64,000 nt of DNA from Aricia agestis (Eukaryota > Arthropoda > Insecta > Lepidoptera > Lycaenidae). Below are positions 1-11,852 of the stretch, piece by piece. The stretch's first letter is position 1. Each line of letters begins with the position of its first letter. The DNA lies in contig NC_056420.1 of the NCBI RefSeq assembly GCF_905147365.1, positions 10,984,001 through 11,048,000 on the forward strand, written 5' to 3'. The notes beneath the pieces were generated by a model. The model worked only from the letters and a program-made list of their open reading frames with translations, was not told where the DNA came from and did no database searches. Position numbers and translations under genes: made by a program.

Positions 1-60
1 ATCCATACATCTATACATCCATACATCCAAACAAACTTTCGCCTTTATAATACTAGCAGC
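1..60 (-). mobile_element. Helitron-type terminal relic after a short tandem repeat
   Basis: The first 30 bases repeat ATCCATAC. They are followed by the reverse complement of a start-like segment (TATTATAAAGGCGAAAG) that resembles the terminal segment of the Helitron family seen complete at 10261-10482. Only a fragment is inside the window. Confidence 0.4.
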
Positions 61-1080
61 ATAATTGACGAATATGCCCTTTTACTTATTAATAACTTGT
101 ATTGGCCCATCATAGAGAGGAGAAAAGGTAGATCATCTTACCATTTCCAAATTAATATATATTTTTTTTAGCACAGGAGCTACTGTCTGATGATAATGAT
201 GATGATGATGATCAGTGTAGCTGGCGGTCGACCAGCGTGTTCGGTTTACGAGCCATGTGTTCAGTTATATCGAACGCCACTTCTGTTTATTGCTAAAGAA
301 ATTTCATCTCAAAAACTCGAGAACGCGGTTTCAATTTTATGCCTACAACACAGTTTCAATACATTTTGATCTCAATGTAAACAGAGTGGCTATTATGCTA
401 CCTATTTAAACGTCACGTATTAGCCACGCAATGGAGAAATAGAATGGCTATTGGCTAATAGCATACAAAAATTTGTCAAGTTACGATGTTTTGCTTTTTT
501 CACAACTTCGTTTACACGTATTCGTACATTTTGCCGCAATACGAACTATCCTATGTGGGCATGCGTACAGTCAAAATTAGATACCGGGAACTCTACATTT
601 TTTACGGCAATGACAAAAGAAGGCTAAAAGCTCATATCCAATATCCATACATATCAAATAAGAGAATCAAGGCCCTGATTCACAACTCGTATTTCGACTT
701 CGGAAACTTTATCGCGCGACATCCAATAAAGTCTCACCGCTTTAGGCAATGAGTACTGACCAATGACCGCACAATAAATATTCCGAATCCGAGTCATACG
801 GCAATCGTGAATCGTCCTGCCCGGTTTAAAATCGTATCACACTTTACTAAATAAAACTTCACTAAACCCTTCAAAACAAAGCATTCCCGCCATGTTTTCA
901 TGAGGGTAGTTCAGTGACAGTGCGGCTGTCAAAGCATCACTTCCGCTGGCACGGCGACGGCAGCCATTTGCATCTCAATGGCGCCAGCGACTGTAATATG
1001 ACAAGCGAGAAGACAGACACACAATAGGTTTGTCCATAGGCAATCTGATATATTTTTTAAGATAGAGTTGTATGTTTGTA
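61..1080. other. Non-coding stretch, no gene recognised
   Basis: AT-rich sequence with a short (GAT)n microsatellite near 190-212. An 88-codon open frame at 486-752 has no recognisable domain and no coding bias that I can see, so I do not call it a gene. Confidence 0.5.
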
Positions 1081-1089
1081 TGTTTTTGA

Positions 1090-1156
1090 TAACGAGATGA
1101 CGCCCGTAGCTCCGTTGCTCCAAACTTTGGGCACCGTACATTTTTCCGGGATGAAA
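1090..1156 (-). mobile_element. Helitron 3'-part relic
   Basis: The segment shares the CCGTACATTTTTCC block and the preceding 'gcccg.agctccgttg' block with the complete copy at 10261-10482. Both termini are missing. Confidence 0.5.
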
Positions 1157-1901
1157 GTTATTCTATGACTTTTCATCGTGTAAAAATAATAAATGAATTA
1201 TAGATAAGGCAATAATAATAAATGGTATTAAAAAATGAAAATTATAGAATCAAGTTAAAGTTGCATTATTTACAGCAAAATTTCTAACATTGATATGGAA
1301 GTATAAACTCTTAGTTTGACCATCAATTGAAGTCTGAAAAGGAAGTAACCAAAAAAAAATGTACTTATACTTTTTGAGATTCATTAAAAAAGGTATTAAA
1401 AATACCAAAACTACAAAAAGGAGGTGCAGCATAAAAAAAATAAGTAGGCGATTACGTAGGACTAATGGAATTTAAGGACTGCACATTTTTCTTGTCTCAC
1501 ATTTTTAATTTAACTAGATACTTAAGTGAGCCATTTACTTAAAAAAGGGGTGAGACAAAAATATTATCTCATAAGAATTTAACCCTCCTTAATGAAACCC
1601 GAAAACAAATTACATAAAAACGCAGATTAAAAAGAGTTGTTAAAGTTAATAGCATAAGCCACTGAACAGATTTTGATGTGACTTTGCACTTAGATTATAT
1701 TGTTTATTACGCAGCAGGGTGAAAGTACCTACTATTTTTGTATCAAAATGTTGTGTGATGACATTTTTATAAAATTTTCTCGTGAAGTTAATCTCGTGTC
1801 AGTTTGACCAGCGCCTGTTAAAGCTGATCGTTAATTAAATATAACTTTTATCTCTCACCGTTAAAACAAGTTTAACACTAACTTTTACTTGTCCGAAAGA
1901 G
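1157..1901. other. Non-coding AT-rich stretch
   Basis: Nothing gene-like is seen. A weak inverted pair (CTTGTCTCAC near 1491 and GTGAGACAAAAAT near 1549) may be another decayed TIR element. Confidence 0.4.
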
Positions 1902-2065
1902 ACCCCCAGACTGCATACTTTTAGTCGGCCGATAGTTTGATCGAATCAGTACGAAGATGTATGAAAGTGCGCACACTAAACGATTTGTATTGGCCGATAA
2001 TAATGTATTGAAACACCAACTTGGTCATACTATCGGCCGACTAAAAGTCTGCAATCTGCGGGGGC
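1902..2065. mobile_element. MITE with about 35-bp terminal inverted repeats
   Basis: The left arm starts CCCCCAGACTGCATACTTTT and runs into AGTCGGCCGATAG. The right arm is its near-exact reverse complement, ending CTGCGGGGGC. About 90 bp lie between the arms, and there is no coding capacity. I could not define a target duplication, so the superfamily is open. Confidence 0.7.
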
Positions 2066-2304
2066 TTCAAAGCTTACAGTACTCCCAAATTAATAATGCG
2101 CATGGAAATCTTCGCCAATTATTGTCGTAATCACGAAAACACCCGAATCTGTGAAACGTAAGAGCCCCAAACAATGCACTTGCATTTTGCACCTTGTTCA
2201 AAGGAAATAGAAGTAAATATAATATAGCTGGGTGGCTGTCCGCTGTCGCCGGTCCGTCAATAAGTGCTGTAACTCACCGGGAAGCCATCGCGGAGTTACT
2301 ATGG

Positions 2305-2412
2305 TGACGTCCAAGCAACGTCAGACTACGTCGCTGCAAAGCGCTGTTTTTCTAAAGTTAAGTTTAAAAACAGCGCTTGCAGCGTCGTCTTCCGACGCTC
2401 GGAAAATACGAC
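2305..2412. repeat. Inverted repeat / hairpin element
   Basis: CGCTGCAAAGCGCTGTTTTT (from about 2332) pairs with AAAAACAGCGCTTGCAGCG (about 2366-2384), with one extra base on the left arm, around a 12-13 nt loop. Weaker complementarity (GACGT/ACGTC-type) extends outward. It is probably a small foldback element. Confidence 0.55.
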
Positions 2413-2535
2413 CGTTGCCGAAAATTAACCAAAATTTCTATGCGCATTTATCACTTAGGGAGCACTGTACATAGATTTGCAAAATTTAAAACATAATTAG
2501 ATAAACTTTAGATTGAAAAAGAAAGAATAGATATA

Positions 2536-3959
2536 AGTAAGGTTAGTTGGGGTAAGGGGGCCGAAGGGGAAAGGGAAACAGTAGTTTGTAAATCAAAAAC
2601 TATAGACCGTAGCCCTATTATTTCTTGGTCGATAAAGCAGTAATTTTGTTTTAGTTTCAAAGCAAAAACATAAATGGCGCTATATCTACTTAGTACGAAA
2701 GAGTGACAGAAACAAAAAAATCAGTTGACCACTACAATATCACGAGCTCGCCGCGAATTTTTTGGGTGCTGGTTTATTGTGTTAAAAGTGCTGCAATAAG
2801 CCTGTCATTTTCAGTGAGTATTGTTAAATACCCTTAATTTGATTATTTACATACAAATGTCTATAAACTATGCTATAAATATCAAAATTTAGTATGATTA
2901 GAAACACAACCTACAAATTCAAATTCGGGAAAGGGGAACTACCATGGCCAGGGAAAGGGGAACATATGTTTCCCTTTCCCGATGTCAGAGGTCTTGAACA
3001 TTTTAATAGTTGCTAATTTTAAGAATACGCACTAGAATTCAGGGTGCCTGTACAAGTGGCGATCACATTTACACCCGGTTTCTGAAAGGCTGATCAACGC
3101 TAAAATTAACTAATCGCCTGTTAAATCTCTTGTCAAGTACCAATTGGGCTGCTTGAAGCATGGTTAATTAGTTTAATTTGATCAGCGTGTCAGTTGACAA
3201 AGCTGTTTTTAACTCGAGAATGATATTATATCAACCGCTATTTTGGGTTTCCGAAACGCTTGTCAAGCCGTGATCATAGATTAAAGGTTTGTCAAAAGCT
3301 GAAAATGTTTTAATTAGTAACTTGTAATGCCAAAGTAAAGTCCCTAGTAGATAGTACTAGTAGATATAGAGATACTAGTAGATAGATTTCAAGTGATTTT
3401 ACTTTAAGTAGGTAATTTAAATAACACGTTTTTTAATATAACGGAATCTTACTGCAACAAAAATTACTATTGAGACTGATTCATATGAGCTGTATGTTTA
3501 GTATGAATAAATATTTAAAAATTTGCATTTCGTTTTTAGTTGACTACCCCTGTTTCGACTCGTATGTTTCCCTTACCCCGAATTCCGATTTTAATCAAAA
3601 TTTCCTATTTTAGTTCGTATTTCAATAAGTATTGAGTTCAAATTTGATAAACGAAATGTTAAAAAATGATATCGTGTAGGTGTATAATCTATACTACTAT
3701 TTATACAAAAGATATTCAGACTGTTCCCCTTACCCCAAAAACAGGGAAAGGGGAACAAAAAAAGTAGCCTAACGATTTAGCATTTTCTGGTTAAAAGCAT
3801 TATAACTAGCTTAAAAAGTCGTTCAATCATGGAAAGCTGACATACATAGGTATGTTTTGCGTTAATCAAAATTATTAAAAGACATACGTATTAGTAGCTA
3901 GAACTCAAAATAACATTTGAAAAATAAAGTATGTTTCCCTTACCCCAACTAACCTTACT
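2536..3959. mobile_element. 1.4-kb non-autonomous TIR element with G-run blocks
   Basis: The left end AGTAAGGTTAGTTGGGGTAA is matched by its exact reverse complement at the right end (about 3937-3959). The dinucleotide TA abuts both ends (2534-2535 and 3960-3961), as in Tc1/mariner-type insertion. No transposase frame is present. Runs of the type GGGGTAAGGG or GGGAAAGGGG recur at 2548-2580, 2931-2980, 3568-3580, 3722-3755 and 3933-3947. The block at 2951-2980 is itself a 15+15 palindrome with one mismatch. Superfamily assignment is inference. Confidence 0.65.
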
Positions 3960-3961
3960 TA

Positions 3962-6900
3962 CAATTTTATTGAGATTATTATAGAAGAATATTGTAAGGG
4001 AGTTTTCTCTGCACTTCCATTCCGAGCGGGGTAAGTGAAAAACGCGAATGTTTAAAGAACAATAAACATATTGGTATTACAGGCACTATAACAGTAAAAA
4101 TGCCGTTATACAAATCACCACTCGCACGGGCTTGCCCCAATGTGTAATACCCCTGCCTAGGGGTAACGTACCCCCCGTAAGGTCAGCAAAAACATGAGCG
4201 ACTAATTTTGATCTACAAAAAACTGTTTATAACAATGTTTACCATATTATAATAAATAAATACGATGTTTCTTATATCAAGGTGGGTAGATTATTCAAGA
4301 TTATGGCAATAATATGACAAAGTGGTCAGTCCATCTCTTGCTCTGAAAAATACTGTACCATCTTATTATTGTACCTGCATTCTAAGCAAATAAGCAATCT
4401 ATCTATCTATCTATATTATATCTATCCATGAAGCATTGTATGGTCGCTCTTAAGCATTTCTGTATTTATAAACAAAAATGTTTTTTTGTTTAAATGCAGT
4501 GAATGCAGTTTTGTTCTAAATGATCTTAAGAACATATGACTGCATTCACAACACAATACTGTATATTTTTTGTGGGATGATATACAAAATATGTTTAACA
4601 GCGTCCATTCAATCAATTAAATCACAAACATACAAGTTATGTTCCTTAATGCGACCTTTCTATGATGGGTAAGTGCAAGCGATAACGAACGTGTAGATTT
4701 CGTCTCTAATTGCTCGCGATCATCAACTGTGCATACTATAGAAGTATAGACAGCTGGCGCAATCCGTAATCCATGCATCTGTGAAAAGCTAGAAACAATA
4801 ATTACTGCTAAGACGTACTAGGCTGAAAGTTACGTATAATTTTAAAGAAGTTCAATCTTATTTCCATACAGATGTGTTTTCAAAATTTTGCTAACCAGTA
4901 GCCGCAAAATAATCATACATAATGTAACCAGGCAAAATCATGTAATAATTGTCCTGTATTATGTATAGGGGAAACAAGAGGTCCCAGATAGGGGCCATTA
5001 AAAAAAAAAAAAAAAACAGTAGCCGCATCAGCATTGCTTGTAAAAACTGTAGCTTGTTCTGGTACCACTACCCGGCACCATGGTTTTTATAGCATTTAAG
5101 GTTTATATGCCGCCCCGCGTGAATATCAATACGCGTATTGGTTTTATCTTCCGATATTTTTTAATCCACTTATAAGGTGGGACGTGTCTCAGGGGTTGTA
5201 AATGATCATTGATTACTACTTTCAGACAGACAGACAGATATATTTAGAAAATAAGAAATCTTTTGACCTTCTTTTGTTGCGGAAAATAAAGAATTGAATA
5301 ATGAAATAAAAAATTAATGTAGCAAATTTTTGACACACAAAATTTACGAAAAAAATTCAGGGTCACTAATGGCAAAATGCACACGAATTTTTCGACTTTA
5401 TATGAGAATTTTCCGACCTTATATCTGAATTTTCCGAATCAAAATTCATAGTTCCTTTCAAAGAGCTATAAAGCTCAAACAAAGCGTGTTAAATGTTAAT
5501 CCACGGGAAAACCGTGACGTCACACTGTCTTTGATCAGACACGTGAATAGCGTGACACGCGAATACCGCGTGACGCCTGACGCCTGTCACGCCGATATTA
5601 TGACGTCATCTACATAACAACCCCCTAGAGATGCGGCGAGGGTCTTTTGAGTATCACAAGTATTTTTATTCTGTCAAATGTGTAATACTACGAGAAAATT
5701 CCTCTACAAGTGACTTTCAAATATGAATATGATACTTTTTTTCCTATTTTGTAGTGTAGACAAAATTATGAAATAAGTAGGTCCTTCATCTGCAGGTATG
5801 AATAAAGTCTCTACATATCCCAGCCTGCAAATGACAAGTCACTATACTAACGTTTTCTTTTTTTTTTAATTCTTATGACTTAACAATATATACCCCTAAT
5901 TATGAAGGCCTATAATTTTTTTTTTGTATACTATTTCTCCCGAAGAAAAAACAAATACCGAAAGAGATGAAAAAGATCTCAATAATCTTTTTATTTTATT
6001 TTGTTAAATGTAACAAGCCACATAGCAGCTTCCTTTATTTTAAATAGAATTAATAAATAAGAAAATAAAAGCGTGTCTTCGGGGCTTTCAGTAATTACGC
6101 AAGCTCTTTGAGAATTTTAAAGCAGATTAAAAGAATCATTAGCGATTCCGAGTCAGAAGTGTCTTGCAAGAGACAACAGAGATTAAAGTATAGCCCGCGG
6201 CTTTACACTTGTTGACTCTAAAGGAACGCTTCCTGTATTAATTCAATTAGAAACAATAATTAAATATAAATTGTGTTTACTTGAGAATAATTAGGTATGA
6301 ACTGTTTGGTCTGCATGTAAATAAATGAAAGATCACAGGCTTTTTTATGACTTTTTTAGCCTTGAAACGGAAATATTAATAGACTCAAATTTGGATTAAA
6401 TACTATTGCATAAAATAGAACTGTATGAATAATGTAAACTCTTATGTACAATACAAAGAACAAAACCATGATCCACGCTTATGTAACTTTTTTCATTTAT
6501 AAAAACATTTAAATTGTTTTAGCTAAGCCACAGCCTACAATCACAAAACAATTAAAAAATATATAATAAACGTCAAAATTCAATTTGAACTTGGAACTCC
6601 CTGAACTCGGAACATGTAGTGTAGTCTGTGTAGCAACCGCATAGTTTGTCAAGTCGTTATTAATTAGCCTCTCAGATATAAGCCTCAGTGAATATTAGCC
6701 TGGAGAGCCCCTCAGGCCTTGCCTCACAATTTATCCTGTCTCAACCCCAAATTCGTAATAACCTAAGCAAACGCCACAGACGTCTTGAGAATAACTGAGC
6801 TTTAACAGTGTCTACTAGTTATGTTTTAATAAGGTTAATTATTTTAATATTATTTAATATTTAAGCAGATTATAGTGATTTTTTAAGTGTATTCGCTTTT

Positions 6901-7487
6901 TCTCTTAAAATGTACTTAAATTCTAATTATTTTAGATTACTTTGCTAACATTGCAATTGGTGAAAAGTATTTAAAATTGATTTAGATTATTTTGCTGAAT
7001 ATTCTATTGGAATCTTGAACATGTATTTACTTATTATTAAATTTGTAAACTGATACATACAGCGACGTATAAAATAATAGAATAGTCGCTTCAAGGAAAA
7101 AATCCTAAAAGGTCCCGCTTTGAGGTATTTTATGGTATGGCATTAAAAGATTTCTAAGGAGTTCCTTACTAAAAAATATAATATATACACGTCATATTAT
7201 ATACAGACGGTAATATCTACTAACTACAGACATACAATGTTTTATACTTATCTGATTGTTTCATTATTTTTAACAAAAAATTGAAACCGACTTCCAGGGT
7301 AAAAATAATAATAATATTATAATGAACAAAAAAGTATTAAATGATATTCTTACTCTTTAATAGTGCCTTACGCAGAATTCTAAACCTCAACTATTTCTGT
7401 AGGTACACGATCTTCATTATTTTGAAGACGGTACTAACTAGCAGCTAAGAATGGTGCGTTCTATGACAAAATATTTTTAATTTTTAA
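3962..7487. other. Non-coding repeat debris
   Basis: No gene is recognised. Short items: a fragment resembling the tail of the SINE at 24917 (TGCTCTGAAAAATACTGTA, near 4341), a (CTAT)n microsatellite near 4398-4415, a 17-base poly-A near 4999 that may end an old retroposed copy, and CAGA repeats near 5225. At 5500-5620 there are several TGACGTCA/CGTGAC-type palindromic words without a defined element. Confidence 0.45.
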
Positions 7488-7594
7488 GCGGCCGTCTACG
7501 TCATTTGGTTGGATTATATCGATTCAATGTAAATCTTGATCCATCAGCTGGTTTTGACATAACTCGACCAAACTATGTAGGTCCGCCATCTGCC
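7488..7594. mobile_element. TA-flanked MITE, copy 1 (degenerate left end)
   Basis: Homologous to the copies at 21987 and 26088: it shares GACATAACTCGACCAAA and ends GGTCCGCCATCTGCC followed by TA. The right end is the reverse complement of the family's left end (GGCAGATGRCGGACC). The left end here is eroded. Confidence 0.6.
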
Positions 7595-8375
7595 TATGAA
7601 CCAACTTCTCTGATAGTACAATGTGGATGTTATATAAGTAAGGGGGATTACAAAGACAATTACACCAGCACTAACCTCAGAATAACTTACTAAACAACAA
7701 TCATTATTCTTAATACCCTCGAGTAGGTAATCTTCAAATTTAATAGTCAGCAATCTTGCCGTAATCGGGGCATAATTAAATTTAATTTACGTATTAACTC
7801 TCTTTAGTTCTTAGTTAACGTCATGACCAATTAGACTTAAACCAAGGTTACTTAAACCGGCCAATTACGACCGTGCTGTAAAAAATTAAAAGTTATCATT
7901 ATGACCACTTCATAACCCAAGACGCTTTGTCAAAGCTCCAACGTATTATTATATAAAATAAAAGACTTGAGTTACCTAGAACTTTAGTTAAGATAAGTGG
8001 TCTTTGGCTTTTTGTGCCCTCCATCTGCGGCTTATAAGTCGAATTTTGTCTTTACTGGAATATAATAATTTTATTATTTGTAAACTTTCTTATATTTTTT
8101 CCATAATTATTAACATGTTATTTTGAATGATGTCATCTTAAACTCTTAATATTTCGATCTTTTAAACTGCTTAACTGATTTTAATAATATTGTGTAAATG
8201 ATAGTAATTAGTATTCAGCAGTCAATACTAGATAGACTGATAAATGGAAATGTTTTAATATTATTATCGTGTGTGTATTATGGTAACGTCTCATCCGTGC
8301 GAGCTGTTTTTTCTTTGCTGATATTTTCAGCTTTTTTTTAAAGAAGGTAGGCCCTGACGTCACTGCGACCTATTT
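7595..8375. other. Non-coding AT-rich stretch
   Basis: No gene, RNA or recognisable repeat could be supported here. Confidence 0.4.
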
Positions 8376-8710
8376 TGACGTGGGAGAGCCATGCTTCGGC
8401 ACGAATGGGCCGGCTCGACCGGAGAAATACCACGTCCTCACAGAAAACCGGCGTGAAACAGCGCTTGCGCTGTGTTTCGCCGAGTGAGTGAGTTTACCGG
8501 AGGCCCAATCCCCTACCCTATTCCCTTCCCTACTTTCCCTTATTCCGTTCCCTTTCCATCCCTACCTTCCTCTATTACCCTATTCCCTCTTAAAAGGCCG
8601 GCAACGCACCTGCAGCTCTTCTGATGCTGCGAGTGTCCATGGGCGACGGAAGTTGCTTTCCATCAGGTGACCCGTTTGCTCGTTTGCACGCTTAGTTCAT
8701 AAAAAAAAAA
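8376..8710 (+). mobile_element. SINE-like repeat family R, copy 1
   Basis: The head is TGACGTGGGAGAGCCATGC. It is followed by a GCGC-centred palindrome (CAGCGCTTGCGCTG), a CCCTACC/TTCCC pyrimidine minisatellite, then GGCAACGCACCTGCAGCTC, GTGACCCGTTTGCTCG and a poly-A tail. Copies lie at 25840, 43272, 44092, 44796, 48300, 48891 and 63604 on both strands. The terminal A-run suggests retroposition. No tRNA-like A or B box was found, so 'SINE-like' is provisional. Confidence 0.7.
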
Positions 8711-10260
8711 CAAATAAGGATCTATTGTGACTGCTTCTCACTAGAGTATCATCCCCAACCCAATACTGCTCATAAATTGAACGATATGGTTGGGGTTGGT
8801 GCCACGAATTTCCTCTGTGGACGAGTATTCGTGGTGACCAAGGTGCCTGTTCCTGCTCTGTAGTAGAGCAGGACAGTCGAGGAGAAGGACTTTTAGCTTA
8901 TCCAATTTTTCCCACTTATACAGAACCCAAAATTTTGTTACCTCAACTTCCTTATTCATTTCATAAGAATTATGAATTAATTCGTCAAGCTGTAATTAAA
9001 TCACGGCGTAGTTCTCACGGGGGCAATTATGTTCCCCACGTGAATTCAAATCAGAGATTAAACCAGAGTACATGTAATGGTTAAAATGGACCTTGAAACG
9101 AAAGATTTTTGACAGAGTCCCAAATATTTTTCACCTCAATTTTTAGGTATTTCACTATTTGCTGTGATTATGTTTACCTACTATGTAAAACTTCTTTTGT
9201 TTTAACAATATAGTCCTGATTTTGATGTACAGTTTAGGAGACAGTTTCTTGTTAACTTTTAAAAGATCTGTTCATTCTAAACTTTTAAATCCTAAAATCA
9301 CTTTAGCCTATTAGAAAATAATAGTCATTAAAACATCGAACTTAATCTTATAAGAAATTTAAATTTCCAAAATGTCATACAGTAGCGGCTAGCACATTTG
9401 CCTTGCAAGTTAGGGTACAATCGCACGTCAATTGTTATTACTTAATAATATAAAATAATGTTAATGACCTTAACAAACAAACTTAACCTCGGTTTACGCC
9501 ATTTAATTATAATATTTTTAACAATAAGCAATTAAGTGTGAACACGTCGGGTTGTGTTATAAAAAATAACACACTTACATACTTACTCATAGCGCGAAAT
9601 AAAGGGTAAACAATATTGCATACGAGTACCAAAATAATTTACTAATAATGGTCAGCTACTATCCCCTTTTTTATGGTAGGCGATGAGCTGATAATGATGA
9701 TGATGAATCTACTTTTTCCATAAATAAGACAGCCATGAGACAATGTATAGAAAACTATTCCTTTATGCAGCTCAGAAGTTATATAGTAGATATTTTTTTC
9801 TTACCACTATAGAATGTACCACCTATCATATAACATAGTATTATTATGTAAAATGTAGTAAAAAGTATTTTACTATACGAATTTTCACCTATTTATTGTT
9901 TATGAAGTTCGAAATTTGATATTCGGAATATTCCTGATTTGTAATAGCTACCTATGAATAATTTGTTCGATATTTAAATATTCAAAACTATTTCCAATTA
10001 GCATATTAACGACTGTCACCGTTACTAATGATATATTAATCATCATAGTATAGATAGACTATAGACTAATGATCCACTAATATTAGCGGGGTTTCCCAGA
10101 AATGCGCTCTAAATATAAAAAATACTTTACTTGAAGTTTAACTTGTTCAATTTTAAACTGGTGTCACAGATAAATTGTACAAAACAATTTAAAATCATGT
10201 TGCTAATAGTCGTTGGCAGTTTTCGTCCGTCTTTGGAAATGAAAGACGATTTATAAAAAA
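8711..10260. other. Non-coding stretch with an old unclassified fragment
   Basis: A 72-codon minus frame at 8741-8959 lies in GC-richer DNA and may be a decayed mobile-element piece, but I cannot name it. A line ending in (GATGAT)n at about 9690-9706 resembles a LINE tail. Nothing else is supported. Confidence 0.35.
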
Positions 10261-10422
10261 CTAGATGAAGCCCGCAACTCCGTTGCGCCAAAACTCGTTT
10301 ATCGCGCGGGAACCGTACATTTTTCCAGGACAAAAAGTATCCTATGTCCTTTCCCGGGACTCAAGGTATCTCCATGCCAAATTTCAGCAAAATCGGTTGA
10401 GCAGTTTGGACCTGAAGAGGTA

Positions 10423-10453
<31 letters not shown>

Positions 10454-10482
10454 CACTTTCGCATTTATAATATTAGTATGGA
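10261..10482 (-). mobile_element. Non-autonomous Helitron, full length
   Basis: Read on the minus strand it begins TCCATACTAATATTATAAAT, contains a (CAGA)n tract, and ends GCGGGCTTCATCTAG with a T next to it. TC start and CTAG|T end are the accepted Helitron termini. It has no TIR and no target duplication, as expected, and no Rep/helicase coding. The base before TC is T rather than the preferred A, a small departure. Confidence 0.7.
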
Positions 10483-11605
10483 AGTACGGATAAAACTCTA
10501 CTTGGTAGAGACTAGAAAAGAAATTTAAAATATTATTTGAGCCGAATTTTACCAATGTTTGTAATTGGTGTTAATCGTTTGTCATAATATCCCGTTTTTT
10601 AATGCGAGGAGCGAAAGAGTTAATAATTAATTAAAATTAACAGGCACTGGTGAAATTGACTCTATTGAGTCTAATATTCTAAATCAGATCAGATTTAAGT
10701 ATTAATAACTAACTATAATATTATACTTACTTATAATTTTGGAGATCCACAATATACTTAATATAAATTTTAATTTTCATCTACCAAGTATGAAGTGTAG
10801 CGTTGTGTTGTGGAACTTGTGGATCTACAAACGGATTATCTATATTCCAGCATCCACATATTGTCATCGCAGTATACATTTCCTTTGTTTTTTTTTTAAT
10901 TTCACATCTGGCGGCAAAGCCTTACATCATTAAGGATTCAGGCAATCAGTGATTGATTGAGGTTGATATTTAAATATTCTAAACGACGGACCTGTTCGTT
11001 TAATAACATAATTAAAAATTCGTAGCCACATTTCTCTGAATATTGATCAGTCATAAATTGTGGACTTTTAATATTGTTATTCACCGGAGTGACAGCTCGG
11101 CTATAACACACCCGAGTGACATTTACGATGATTACGCCATTTTACGGAAGTCCACAATCGTGTCGCTTGTGATCAGACAATTTAATATAATCGATTCATG
11201 ACACTAAATTATATTTGGCCTTTTAAATTGATTTTTATAACTGTTTTGACGCAACTTTGCATTGAATTTTGTTGTGTTATCCTTTCGGATTAGAAAACTT
11301 TACATAAGTTAGATGATTGTTATTGCTTATGTTTTCAAGCTCTATCTTAAACTCTGGGTACTGGGGCTTAACGTTCCTTTATCAATAACACAAAATATAT
11401 TAATTAGTTAAATATGTTAATTTGCTTTTACTATGTTACATGTATTTGTTACTTCAAATATTTAATGACAATACATAATTATAAAGCTGAGTTAAATTGT
11501 TAAATCAAGTGTAATTCGGCCAAGTTGATTGTTAGCGAAATTTCCAGGCGATTGCCTCCCCTCGGGTCTCACCGACAAAATAAAAACAAAGTTAGTCTTA
11601 ATGTG
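10483..11605. other. Non-coding DNA downstream of disco
   Basis: AT-rich; no exon, RNA gene or element could be supported. It may contain 3'-flanking regulatory DNA of disco. Confidence 0.4.
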
Positions 11606-11611
11606 TTTATT
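11606..11611 (-). terminator. Candidate polyadenylation signal of disco
   Basis: TTTATT on the plus strand reads AATAAA on the minus strand, about 245 bases past the disco stop codon. It is the first canonical hexamer downstream that I found. Position is plausible; use is unproven. Confidence 0.45.
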
Positions 11612-11852
11612 GCGTCAGAACAATGAAGCCGATCATAATAACGTTTACTTTCAACATCGATTACCATCTACACGATACCGGCACGTAAATACTCGTATTG
11701 CACTGCCTCAACCTACTAACTCAACTTCGGGGGGTCGATAGTAGTATTGCCTAAATATCACAAGAAGATACAAAAGGATAGATAACATAATTAAAATTAT
11801 TAACAGCTATTTACAGGGGGCGCGGCGCTCAGGCCGCGCGGTGGTGGGAGCG

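Noticed and set aside
486..752. Small protein of 88 codons
   Set aside because: No domain and no codon bias visible against AT-rich flanks; the length is within chance for this region.
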